From: Spirochaetota bacterium
Lineage (GTDB): Bacteria; Spirochaetota; Leptospiria; Turneriellales; Turneriellaceae
Direction of reading: 5' to 3'
Length of the DNA: 48,733 nucleotides
Assembly: GCA_018240245.1 (NCBI GenBank)
Contig: JAFEGD010000151.1
Span: forward strand, 1 to 48,733
The translations under genes and the position numbers were made by a program. The notes beneath the pieces are model-generated. The model worked only from the letters and a program-made list of their open reading frames with translations, was not told where the DNA came from and ran no database searches. Positions 35,571-43,279 of the stretch are shown here, piece after piece (position 1 is the first letter of the stretch; every line of letters begins with the position of its first letter).

Positions 35571-36497
35571 ATGAATATAGCAAGATTTCACTTGTTGTGG
35601 GTGGCGGTTGTCTTTATCCACTGCGCACAAATCGATAAAGAGAACACCGCCGGTACAACCAACGCGAATAACGGCATCGGTACGCCGCTGCCTTCGGCGC
35701 TCTATAATTCGCAAGTTGCCGCGCATGTTACCGCAGCGCCGTGCGCGGGCATTACCACCAACGGCTGTTTTGCGGGATTTAACGACCCCGCGAAAGCGAC
35801 CAACGGCGTCAGGGGCGGCGGCTATGCGGCGGGTTCGGTCGATGTGTTTTCGCTAACCGAAGCCGGTATTTATGCGACACTCGTTCTCGATTGGAACGGG
35901 CAGACGGTGAAGAATATTCCCGGTGCAGATTTGATCGTGTACGAAAACCCGTTTGAAGTTGTGGGAAGCTACGGTCAGTACTTTATGGACCTCATCGTCG
36001 TTACGGTAAGCGCAGATAACACAAATTATTGCGGGTGGGCGACTAACTATTTAGGCGCTAAGGGCAGCGATTCTTTGGCGGATTTTCAAAATGCGGGGCT
36101 TACCGGCGACGCAACGCAATATTCTGCGTGGCCCGAGCAATGGCAAAATTTTGCCGGTAAGACGCCTGTCGTCTGGAGTCTCGACAATAACCCTTTGGGG
36201 TACGATACCGTTTTTGCGACGATGACGCGGCAATATTTCAACGGAGCGACGCCGATGTATTCGCGCACCGTGCTACAAGGTGGCGGCGACGCATTCGATT
36301 TAGACAATCTCGTTACCGACGCGGCAACTTGTAGCGCCTCGGTACAAAATAATCTAAAGACGAATGGCATTAAGTATGTGATGCTGACGGCAGCGCATAG
36401 TCTCGTGAATCCTGCGACGGGAGCGATCTACCCGCATTCGGCGGCTTCGAACGGGCCCGATATCGACGGTGTGCTCGCGCGCCATGTGGTGCCGTAG
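35571..36497 (+). CDS. Lipoprotein of the B12-riboswitch operon (LIC_13355-like)
   Basis: A 308-residue lipoprotein. Signal peptide MNIARFHLLWVAVVFIHCAQ has Cys at the end of VVFIHC. The mature part has a disordered linker (NTAGTTNANN) and then a beta-rich domain with GGYAAGSVDVFSLTE, ADLIVYENPFEVVGSYGQYF and a region rich in aromatic residues. It resembles a leptospiral lipoprotein family (called LIC_13355 in my recall; I have not searched). The ATG is preceded by GAGGAG. It is the first gene of the B12 operon, so a role in binding or passing the vitamin at the cell surface is inferred from context. Confidence 0.75.
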   Translation: MNIARFHLLWVAVVFIHCAQIDKENTAGTTNANNGIGTPLPSALYNSQVAAHVTAAPCAGITTNGCFAGFNDPAKATNGVRGGGYAAGSVDVFSLTEAGIYATLVLDWNGQTVKNIPGADLIVYENPFEVVGSYGQYFMDLIVVTVSADNTNYCGWATNYLGAKGSDSLADFQNAGLTGDATQYSAWPEQWQNFAGKTPVVWSLDNNPLGYDTVFATMTRQYFNGATPMYSRTVLQGGGDAFDLDNLVTDAATCSASVQNNLKTNGIKYVMLTAAHSLVNPATGAIYPHSAASNGPDIDGVLARHVVP

Positions 36498-36521
36498 CTG
36501 AAACGCATTGCACGTGGCGGC

Positions 36522-38516
36522 GTGCTACTCTTGTCGCTCGGTAGCTCGATAATTGTCCATGCAGAAGCAGACGACAAAAGCGATGTCGCTTACGAGAAAA
36601 AATTACGTATGAAAAAATCCATCCGCCTGTTGTCGCGCGGTGAGGTCAAGGTTGCGGGCAATTACCGTGAGATACCGCTTGCCGACACGCCCGAAGCAGC
36701 GCTCTCCGAACGCGCGAGCGACGTTTTGCAAAAGCAGACGGGCGTGCAAGTTAACCGTGCGGGCGCGCCGGGCACGCAGAGTCTTTTGGGTATTCGCGGT
36801 TCGAACCCGAGCCAAGTCGAATATTTTCTCGAAGGCATGCCGCTGCCGAAGCCGTATAACGCGCCGTTGAATCTCGAAACCTTGCCGCTGCCGCTTTTTA
36901 AGGCGGTCGATATTTTCCCTTCTTTTATTCCGTCGCATTTGCCCGCAACGAATATCGGCGGCGCGATGAACTTTCGTTTGCGCGACTTGAGCCGTGGCGG
37001 CGAAGAGTATGTCACGCAAACGTACGTGAATAGTCTTTTAGGTTCGGGAGTTTCGTTCGCGCGCCTGAGCGAGACGAGCCTTAACTTCTTAAATGTAGAG
37101 CAAAGCCGCAATCGCTATTACTATACGAGCGATAACGGGACGCCGAATAACCCCACCGACGACACGACGCAACTTCGGCAGAACGAAGATTATTCGCGCG
37201 TCGGCTATACGGGGTTTTTGCGCCACGAGGTCGGCGCGTGGCGGCTCACGGCGCTTGCCGATCTGAGTCACACCGAGCGTGGCTTGCCGGGTGTCGCGAA
37301 CCAACCGCTCTACGCCGTGCGCAAGACCGACGATCGGCTCTCGAGTGCGAGTGCCGCCCAATATAGCATCAATGATCGACAGAAGCTCATCTTCTTTGGT
37401 TCGGCGACACTCGACGCTTCGGTCGTCAAAGACCCGAACGCCGAATTATTTTTTCTGCGCGGGCAAAGCTCTTCGTCGCCGCAAGTTATCGCGGGGCTGA
37501 CCTATGCGTATCGCAACGGCGGTTTCGACGCTGCGGTACACTCGCGCGGGCAATACCAGACAATTATTTTGAACGACGCGCGCCTCGCCGAACGCCGCGA
37601 GTGGCAGGGGGCAACGACGATCGCCTACGATAAAAATCTTTTTCGTATTGCGGGGCAGGCGAATGCAACGGTGAACCGCGACGATGCCGCCGCCAATTTA
37701 TTGTACGCGACACCCGCGCAGGTTTTCGACCAAGCGGGCGTCGGCGCATCGGCGCTCGCAGCGCTACGGCCGCTCGTCTTTTTCACGAAAGAGGGCGCAC
37801 TACCGCCCGAAAATACGATTCTCGAATTTTATGCACAGGTATCGTCGGCGTTTCGACCGCCGTCGCTTTACGAGCGCTTTGGCGATAATGTGTTCGTGAC
37901 TCCTTCGCAGAATTTGAAAAGCGAGAATGCGATCACGAACGCCGGCGGCGTGCGCGGGTCGCTCCCGTGCTTTGGGCCGGTTATTTGCTCTTTGCGTTCA
38001 GAGATATTTTTAACGGGCGCGCACGATTATATTATTTTTACACAGAATTCGGCGCGTACGCTGATTGCGGTCAACGCTTCGAGCGCGCAAATTTTTGGCG
38101 TAGAAAACGAAGCGATGTTTAACTGGCCCAATCATTTGTTGCTTTCTCTGCGGTATACATATCTCGATGCGCGCGATTACGGCAACATTCCTTACTATCA
38201 AGATAAATATTTACCGCTACGACCGCGCCATCACGCGGTGGCGACGCTGACTGCTTTCTATCGTTCGTTTCGCTTTATCGGCATGGTCGAATACCGCGGC
38301 GCCGTGTTTCGCGATCGTTATAATAGTTATGCGTACTACCTCGATTCAAAAACGTTACTCGATACCGGCATCGATTACATTGTGCATCCGCCCGGTGGCG
38401 CGCAGCATATTTTTAATTTTACGGTGAAGAACGTTCTCGACAACACCGCCGTCGATATTATCGGCTATACCGTGCCGGGGAGATATTTTTTAGCAAAATG
38501 GACGACGCAGTTTTGA
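36522..38516 (+). CDS. btuB: TonB-dependent receptor, probable BtuB-type vitamin B12 transporter
   Basis: A 664-residue outer-membrane receptor. The plug has ASDVLQKQTGVQVNRAGAPG, LLGIRGSNPSQVEYFLEGMP and TNIGGAMNFRLRD; the barrel ends in FLAKWTTQF. It is 24 bases behind the lipoprotein gene and under the cobalamin riboswitch, the basis for the B12 assignment; sequence alone would only say TonB receptor. The GTG at 36522 is the first normal start codon, but it gives a signal peptide with no positive N-region. In the same frame, CTG at 36498, directly after the TAG of the preceding gene, gives LKRIARGGVLLLSLGSS, a normal signal peptide, and may be the true start. Confidence 0.82.
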   Translation: MLLLSLGSSIIVHAEADDKSDVAYEKKLRMKKSIRLLSRGEVKVAGNYREIPLADTPEAALSERASDVLQKQTGVQVNRAGAPGTQSLLGIRGSNPSQVEYFLEGMPLPKPYNAPLNLETLPLPLFKAVDIFPSFIPSHLPATNIGGAMNFRLRDLSRGGEEYVTQTYVNSLLGSGVSFARLSETSLNFLNVEQSRNRYYYTSDNGTPNNPTDDTTQLRQNEDYSRVGYTGFLRHEVGAWRLTALADLSHTERGLPGVANQPLYAVRKTDDRLSSASAAQYSINDRQKLIFFGSATLDASVVKDPNAELFFLRGQSSSSPQVIAGLTYAYRNGGFDAAVHSRGQYQTIILNDARLAERREWQGATTIAYDKNLFRIAGQANATVNRDDAAANLLYATPAQVFDQAGVGASALAALRPLVFFTKEGALPPENTILEFYAQVSSAFRPPSLYERFGDNVFVTPSQNLKSENAITNAGGVRGSLPCFGPVICSLRSEIFLTGAHDYIIFTQNSARTLIAVNASSAQIFGVENEAMFNWPNHLLLSLRYTYLDARDYGNIPYYQDKYLPLRPRHHAVATLTAFYRSFRFIGMVEYRGAVFRDRYNSYAYYLDSKTLLDTGIDYIVHPPGGAQHIFNFTVKNVLDNTAVDIIGYTVPGRYFLAKWTTQF

Positions 38517-39643
38517 AACGATATTTTTGCCGGCTTGCTTGCGTAGCAAGCTTAAGCACAGCGGTCATCGGTTGCGCGGATTTTGCGCGTCCGACGCCAC
38601 CTTACGCTCCGGCGAGCGGCGTGATCTTGGTTACCGCGAGCGATTTTGCGACAGGTTTTTTGAATGCAATCGAAACCACTTCGCTCGCTGTTGCCCGCGA
38701 TATGCTGCAAATCTATAACGACTCTTTGCCGCGTTACAGCGCAGCAGACCAAGCGACGTACGTTGTCGAACGCTTGGGTTCCGACGCCGTGATGCGCCTC
38801 GATAATTTGAACGGCTACCACAGTGCCTACGAGCGTTCGGTCGGAGCGCAATCGAACCCGCAAGATGTTGCGTTCTTGCCGAATAATCTGATGGCGGTGA
38901 CGCTTTTTAACCGCAACACCGTTTCTATCTTAGATCGCCAAAGCGCCGCGCAAGTCGGTACGGTCGATCTAACGTCTTATGCCGATGCCGATGGTTACGC
39001 AGAGATTGCGCATGCGATTTATGCAAATAGCGCGCTCTACGTCGCCGTGCAGCGGCTCAATCGCGCGGCGACGAATGCGGTGTGGCCGCCCGTCGGGCAA
39101 AGTTATCTCGTGAAAATAAATCCCACGACATACCAGATTACGCTTTCGACGCTGCTGACCTACACAAACCCCATCTCGCGAATACACTTCAACGCCGCGC
39201 GCAATTCGTTAATCTTTGCGGCGGCGGGGCATTTTTACTCCAACGCACAGTTAGACGGCGCTTGCCTCGAATATAGTCTGACGACCGATGCGCTCGTCGC
39301 GCCGCCGATTACCGAAATTCAGGCTGGCTATGAAATAGCCGACTGCCAGATTCGCGCCGATGGCAGCGGAATTTTCCTCGGGTACGACTCTGGTCTAAAT
39401 AGCATTTTTGGTCTTTTCGACCCCATCGGACAAACCGTGACGCGCATCGCGGCGACGCTTTCGAGTTCAAATGGCGGATTTTATTCCGATTTTCTGTTGC
39501 ATTCGAACGGCAAGGCATATCTTGCCGACCGTAACATCTACAACCCCGGTGTGCGCATCTTTAGCGGCGCAAGTCTTGCCGAAGAAACGACGCAGCCGAT
39601 CTATACGGGCTTGCCGCCGTTTGTTTTAGAAGAGGTACCGTGA
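38498..39643 (+). CDS. Beta-propeller-like lipoprotein of the B12 operon (BtuG-like)
   Basis: A 381-residue lipoprotein; the signal peptide ends in TAVIGC, with Cys at about residue 27. The mature part has repeated blade-like strands (VTLFNRNTVSILDRQSAAQV, LYVAVQRLNRA, IFLGYDSGLNSIFGLFDP, AYLADRNIYNPGVRIFSG), as in YVTN/YncE-type propellers. Bacteroides BtuG, a seven-bladed propeller lipoprotein on the BtuB receptor, captures B12; the shared operon with BtuB and the riboswitch makes an analogous role plausible. The ATG at 38498 overlaps the receptor gene; a TTG at 38513 overlapping its stop (TTGA) gives a shorter signal peptide and is an alternative start. Confidence 0.72.
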   Translation: MDDAVLKRYFCRLACVASLSTAVIGCADFARPTPPYAPASGVILVTASDFATGFLNAIETTSLAVARDMLQIYNDSLPRYSAADQATYVVERLGSDAVMRLDNLNGYHSAYERSVGAQSNPQDVAFLPNNLMAVTLFNRNTVSILDRQSAAQVGTVDLTSYADADGYAEIAHAIYANSALYVAVQRLNRAATNAVWPPVGQSYLVKINPTTYQITLSTLLTYTNPISRIHFNAARNSLIFAAAGHFYSNAQLDGACLEYSLTTDALVAPPITEIQAGYEIADCQIRADGSGIFLGYDSGLNSIFGLFDPIGQTVTRIAATLSSSNGGFYSDFLLHSNGKAYLADRNIYNPGVRIFSGASLAEETTQPIYTGLPPFVLEEVP

Positions 39644-39666
39644 GCTAAGAGCGTGTAACACAAGCT

Positions 39667-41556
39667 CTACGCCAAACTTTCCCATTCGGCGAGTTTTTGC
39701 TCGAGCTGCTTCTGTCGATCGGCGCGTTCGGCGCTTTTCAGGCGGATTTCCTCTGGCGAGAGAGACTGCAACCGAGCGCCGTCGGCGAAAATTGCGTCGA
39801 GTTCGGTGACGGCGGCTTCGTGCGCAGCGATGGCCTCTTCGAGTTTTTTGATATGCGTCTGTTGTTTACCGGCGTCGCTTTTTTGCTTTTTACGCTCGGT
39901 GTAGTTACTCCCCCCGCCACCTGAACGCTGGGGAAGGAGGGCAAGCGCCGCTTCGGTTTTTTGCCGTGCGAGCGTTGCCGGGGCAACTGCTGCGTCGCCG
40001 GGTGAATCGAGCGCCTCGACGCCTGCATTGAGTTCGTGCAATGTACCGTTTTTGAGTTCGAACAAACGATTGCAAACACGCTTGATAAAGCTGCGGTCGT
40101 GGCTTACCATTAACACGGTGCCCTTGTAGTTAAGGAGTGCATCCTCCAAAGCTTCGATGCCTTCGATGTCGAGATGGTTCGTCGGTTCGTCGAGCACAAG
40201 AAAATTGGGTTTCTGCAACATGAGATCGGCAAAGACGTAGCGCGCCATTTCGCCGCCCGAAAGCGCAGTCAGCTTTTTTTTCTGCTCGTCGCCTTCGAAG
40301 AGCATGTGGCCGAGCGCGGTGCGCACATCTTTGACGGCTTTTGTCGAATGCAGTTCGTAGAGATGCTCGTGCATTGGCTGCGCGAGTTTGCGTAACTCTT
40401 CGTGTACCTGTGCGTAATAGCCCATGCGTACTTCGTGTCCGAAATGCACGGTGCCCGCAACGGGTTTGAGCTCGCCCGCAATGATCTTGAGGAGCGTCGT
40501 TTTACCGTGGCCGTTGGGGCCGATGATCGCCGCCTTGTCGCCTTTGCGCAGTTGCAACTCGGCGCCGTTAAAGAGTTTTAAGTCGCCGAACGCCATCGCG
40601 ACATTATGCACGTTCAAAATATCGCGGCCCGGTTCGCGCTCGTAATTAAAGAAGAACGACGGCTTACGCCGCGACGACGGTATAATTTCAGGGACTTCGA
40701 TTTTTTCGACTTGCTTTACGCGCGATTGCGCTTGTCGCGCTTTCGACGCCTTGGCGCGAAAGCGATCGATGAACTCGGTGAGTTCGGCGATTTTTTTCTT
40801 CGCCGCCTCGGCTTCGCGCTCTTTCTGTTCGGCGGCAAGCGTGCGTGCGCCGACGAAGCGCTTGTAGTTCATGTTAAAGAGCGTGATCGTTTTGTAGTCG
40901 ACGTCGAGAATTTGCTCGGCGAGCTCGGCGAGAAAGCGGCGGTCGTGCGTAATGAGCATCAGCATGCCGCGAAACTCATAAAGAAGAAAGTTTTCGAGCC
41001 ACTCGATACCCGGCATGTCGAGGTGGTTCGTCGGTTCGTCGAGTAGCAACACCTCGCCTTTGGCAAACAAGGCACGAGCGATGAGCACACGCATCATTTG
41101 CCCGCCCGAAAGTTTTTGCGCGGGTATACGGTGCGTCGTATCGGGTAAGCCCAAGCCCGAAAGAATACGCGCGGCTTCGGACTCGGCGCGGTAGCCGTCG
41201 CGCGCTAAAATTACTTCTTCGATTTCGCCCGCGTGCACCGGGTCGAGGTCGGCGCTCTCGCGTTCTTTAAGAGCGCGCGCAAGAATTTCGTCGCCGTGTA
41301 CGACAATTTCGATCGCCGTTTCGCTATCGCCGATCGGCAGGTTCTGCTCTAAGTAGGCGATGCGCGTGCCTTTTTGAATATCTAATTTGCCTTCGGTCGA
41401 ACTCTCACGCCCGGCGAGAATTTTTAGCACCGTCGATTTACCCGAGCCGTTCGCGCCCGCGATACCATAGCGCACGCCTTCGTTGAGTTGAATCGAAACT
41501 TTTTCGAACAGGTCGCGCGACCCGTAAGACATGCCGAGGTTTTGCAGACTAATCAT
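39667..41556 (-). CDS. ABC-F family ATPase
   Basis: A 629-residue soluble protein with two ABC domains and no TM segment; ABC-F proteins act on ribosomes. Domain 1: Walker A GANGSGKS, signature LSGGQ, Walker B LLLDEPTNHLD. The linker (ARTLAAEQKEREAEAAKKK, coiled) and FRAKASKARQAQSRVKQVEKI follow, as in the YbiT/YheS-like group. Domain 2: GPNGHGKT, LSGGE, LVLDEPTNHLD. The C-terminus is a coiled coil (about 560-629). Its start shares one base with the stop of ppa (TAATG). The function may be translation-factor-like or antibiotic protection; not decided. Confidence 0.93.
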   Translation of the reverse strand: MISLQNLGMSYGSRDLFEKVSIQLNEGVRYGIAGANGSGKSTVLKILAGRESSTEGKLDIQKGTRIAYLEQNLPIGDSETAIEIVVHGDEILARALKERESADLDPVHAGEIEEVILARDGYRAESEAARILSGLGLPDTTHRIPAQKLSGGQMMRVLIARALFAKGEVLLLDEPTNHLDMPGIEWLENFLLYEFRGMLMLITHDRRFLAELAEQILDVDYKTITLFNMNYKRFVGARTLAAEQKEREAEAAKKKIAELTEFIDRFRAKASKARQAQSRVKQVEKIEVPEIIPSSRRKPSFFFNYEREPGRDILNVHNVAMAFGDLKLFNGAELQLRKGDKAAIIGPNGHGKTTLLKIIAGELKPVAGTVHFGHEVRMGYYAQVHEELRKLAQPMHEHLYELHSTKAVKDVRTALGHMLFEGDEQKKKLTALSGGEMARYVFADLMLQKPNFLVLDEPTNHLDIEGIEALEDALLNYKGTVLMVSHDRSFIKRVCNRLFELKNGTLHELNAGVEALDSPGDAAVAPATLARQKTEAALALLPQRSGGGGSNYTERKKQKSDAGKQQTHIKKLEEAIAAHEAAVTELDAIFADGARLQSLSPEEIRLKSAERADRQKQLEQKLAEWESLA

Positions 41557-42164
41557 TAGCCGCCCTTGAATTTAGAGTCGTAGTCGGCGACCGCAGCCGC
41601 GATGACTTCGAGTGCCGTTGCTTTGTCGTAGATCGCTCCGATCTCAACTTTTTGTTTGCGCCCGGGAAAATCTTTATAGGTCAAAAAATAGTGGCGAATT
41701 CTATCGATGAGCGGTTCGGGCATATCTTTTAACGATTGAATATTTGCGTACAGCGGGTCATCCGCCATTACCGAAATAATCTTGTCGTCGGCCTCGTTAT
41801 CGTCGATGAGTCTGAGGCCGCCGATGGGGCGAGCGCGCACGAGAAAGCCGTTGGCGTGGATTGACCGCTCGGTAAAAACGCAGATGTCGAGCGGGTCGCG
41901 GTCGCCGCGTTCGACCTTTTTATCGTTCGCGAGTTGGCGAATATTTTCGTCGCAGTACGTTTGCGGAATAAAACCGTAGAGCGTCGGGCACAGCGAAGAA
42001 TATTTCTGCGGGCGATCGACTTTCATGAGTCCCGAGGCTTTGTCGATTTCGTATTTGATCGTGTCAGAAGGAACAATTTCAATAAATGCAGAAACGATCT
42101 GCGGCGCTTCGGGGCCGATCGCGACACCGTGCCAAGGGTGAGAAGTAAATGGACTTGCGTGCAT
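41556..42164 (-). CDS. ppa: Inorganic pyrophosphatase (family I)
   Basis: Hydrolyses PPi to two phosphates, driving biosynthesis. It has 202 residues. The family motif is RGDRDPLDICVFTE (D-x-D-P-x-D), where the aspartates bind metal. The N-terminus HPWHGVAIGPEAPQIV and KYEIDKASGLMKVDRP are the substrate-pocket strands. The ATG at 42164 is needed, since the conserved HPWHGV begins a few residues later and no other start lies between. A terminator-like hairpin touches it directly upstream and no Shine-Dalgarno sequence is visible. ppa and the ABC-F gene are coupled by a TAATG overlap. Confidence 0.94.
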   Translation of the reverse strand: MHASPFTSHPWHGVAIGPEAPQIVSAFIEIVPSDTIKYEIDKASGLMKVDRPQKYSSLCPTLYGFIPQTYCDENIRQLANDKKVERGDRDPLDICVFTERSIHANGFLVRARPIGGLRLIDDNEADDKIISVMADDPLYANIQSLKDMPEPLIDRIRHYFLTYKDFPGRKQKVEIGAIYDKATALEVIAAAVADYDSKFKGG

Positions 42165-42184
42165 AAAAAAGCGCGCCCGGCGCT
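42165..42184 (-). terminator. Terminator-like hairpin directly before ppa
   Basis: Read on the minus strand: AGCGC, loop CGGGC, GCGCT, then TTTTTT, then the ppa ATG. It would end transcripts coming from the lipoprotein genes upstream (43279, 44538). The stem is short (5 bp), so termination may be partial. It leaves no room for a Shine-Dalgarno sequence of ppa. Confidence 0.5.
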
Positions 42185-42236
42185 AGCGACAGTTCGGGAA
42201 AGCGAGACAGCGTGAAAAGTTGGATTTGAAGCTATT

Positions 42237-42293
42237 GTGACTAGGTGGAAAATCGCTTTTGAAGATAGCTTGCGCGAGATCCCGCCTAGTCAC
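42237..42293. mobile_element. Short inverted-repeat element, deleted copy
   Basis: A 57-bp copy of the family at 14371. It keeps the left end GTGACTAGG and the right end CCTAGTCAC; 43 of its last 45 bases match 14538-14582. TATT lies on both sides (42233-42236 and 42294-42297). The minus-strand lipoprotein gene ends exactly at its right edge: the stop TAG uses the first G of the element. Confidence 0.75.
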
Positions 42294-43279
42294 TATTGCT
42301 GGCAATTGAGGGTAAGATTATCGATCGCGCAAATCGCAACAGAGGGATTTCCCGTTTGCATGCAACCGATATACAGAGTATTTGCCGACTGGCCCTCGAA
42401 CGCGGTGAGGTATTGCGAAACCGTGAGCGAAGGTACGGATGCGTAATCTGCGCGCACCGCTAATGCGTTGATATAGAGAGTCACGTTATAGGTGGGGTAA
42501 CCTGAGCCTGCCAGATTGTAAAAATAGCTTAAGACGCACCCCGAGCGCCCTTGCAAGTTAATATTTGGCAGATACGTCGCGGTCGCAGCGGTATTCGGAG
42601 AGCTATTTGCCACTTTTGCCGCTGTCGAACCAGCAACACCCGCTCCCGCAGTCAGCGCCCAACCAGAGGCGAGGCTCCAGTTTGCTGCGCCGTTTTCAAA
42701 GTTATCCAACACCGACGAATATGCGGCGGTCAGCGGATTGTTACACGTCACTAAAATATTATCGATACGCACGTCGGCAGCAGTGCCCGCCGCGACGGCA
42801 GTGAGAATTGTGAGCTTGCCGGTGATTCCCGTGGTGAGTGTTGTCTTATAAGTGACGAACTGCGTCGCGCTCGAAATCGCCGAGGTCCCGCTCGTGTTCT
42901 TGAGCTCGCCGACGACGCTACCGGCATAAAGAACTTGCGCTAAAACACCGGCGCTGGCACTCAAACTGTAGCGCGCGTCGTATTGCAATTCGCAATTTGC
43001 GCTCTGGCTTAAATCGATATTGTTCACTGTCGTTATACTGAATGTCGCAGCTAAAGCGCTCGTGGGGCTAATGAGCGCAACCCCGTTCGGCGCGGGCGTG
43101 CCGGTTGTCCATGTACCCGAAAGCTGACTCCATTGGCTGAGGCCACTTTCGAAATTTTCGCTGAACACGGTCACGGGAATTTTCGCGGCGAGATTGTCGA
43201 GATATGCGTCTTTCTGGTTAATCGCCGTACACGAGGCCGATAGCGTGACGCAGAAAATCCCCCAGAGTTGTTTTTTCAT
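42293..43279 (-). CDS. Lipoprotein with two tandem jelly-roll-like domains
   Basis: A 328-residue lipoprotein; the signal peptide MKKQLWGIFCVTLSASCTA ends in Cys17. Two similar halves follow. The first begins VFSENFESGLSQWS and ends IDNILVTC; the second begins VLDNFENGAANWS and ends IDNLTLNC. Each has about 130 residues of alternating strands, like the jelly-roll domains used for carbohydrate or cell-surface binding. It is the second gene of a pair: its ATG overlaps the stop of the gene at 43276-44538 (ATGA). Reading frames open upstream of 43279 belong to that gene. Confidence 0.72.
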   Translation of the reverse strand: MKKQLWGIFCVTLSASCTAINQKDAYLDNLAAKIPVTVFSENFESGLSQWSQLSGTWTTGTPAPNGVALISPTSALAATFSITTVNNIDLSQSANCELQYDARYSLSASAGVLAQVLYAGSVVGELKNTSGTSAISSATQFVTYKTTLTTGITGKLTILTAVAAGTAADVRIDNILVTCNNPLTAAYSSVLDNFENGAANWSLASGWALTAGAGVAGSTAAKVANSSPNTAATATYLPNINLQGRSGCVLSYFYNLAGSGYPTYNVTLYINALAVRADYASVPSLTVSQYLTAFEGQSANTLYIGCMQTGNPSVAICAIDNLTLNCQQ

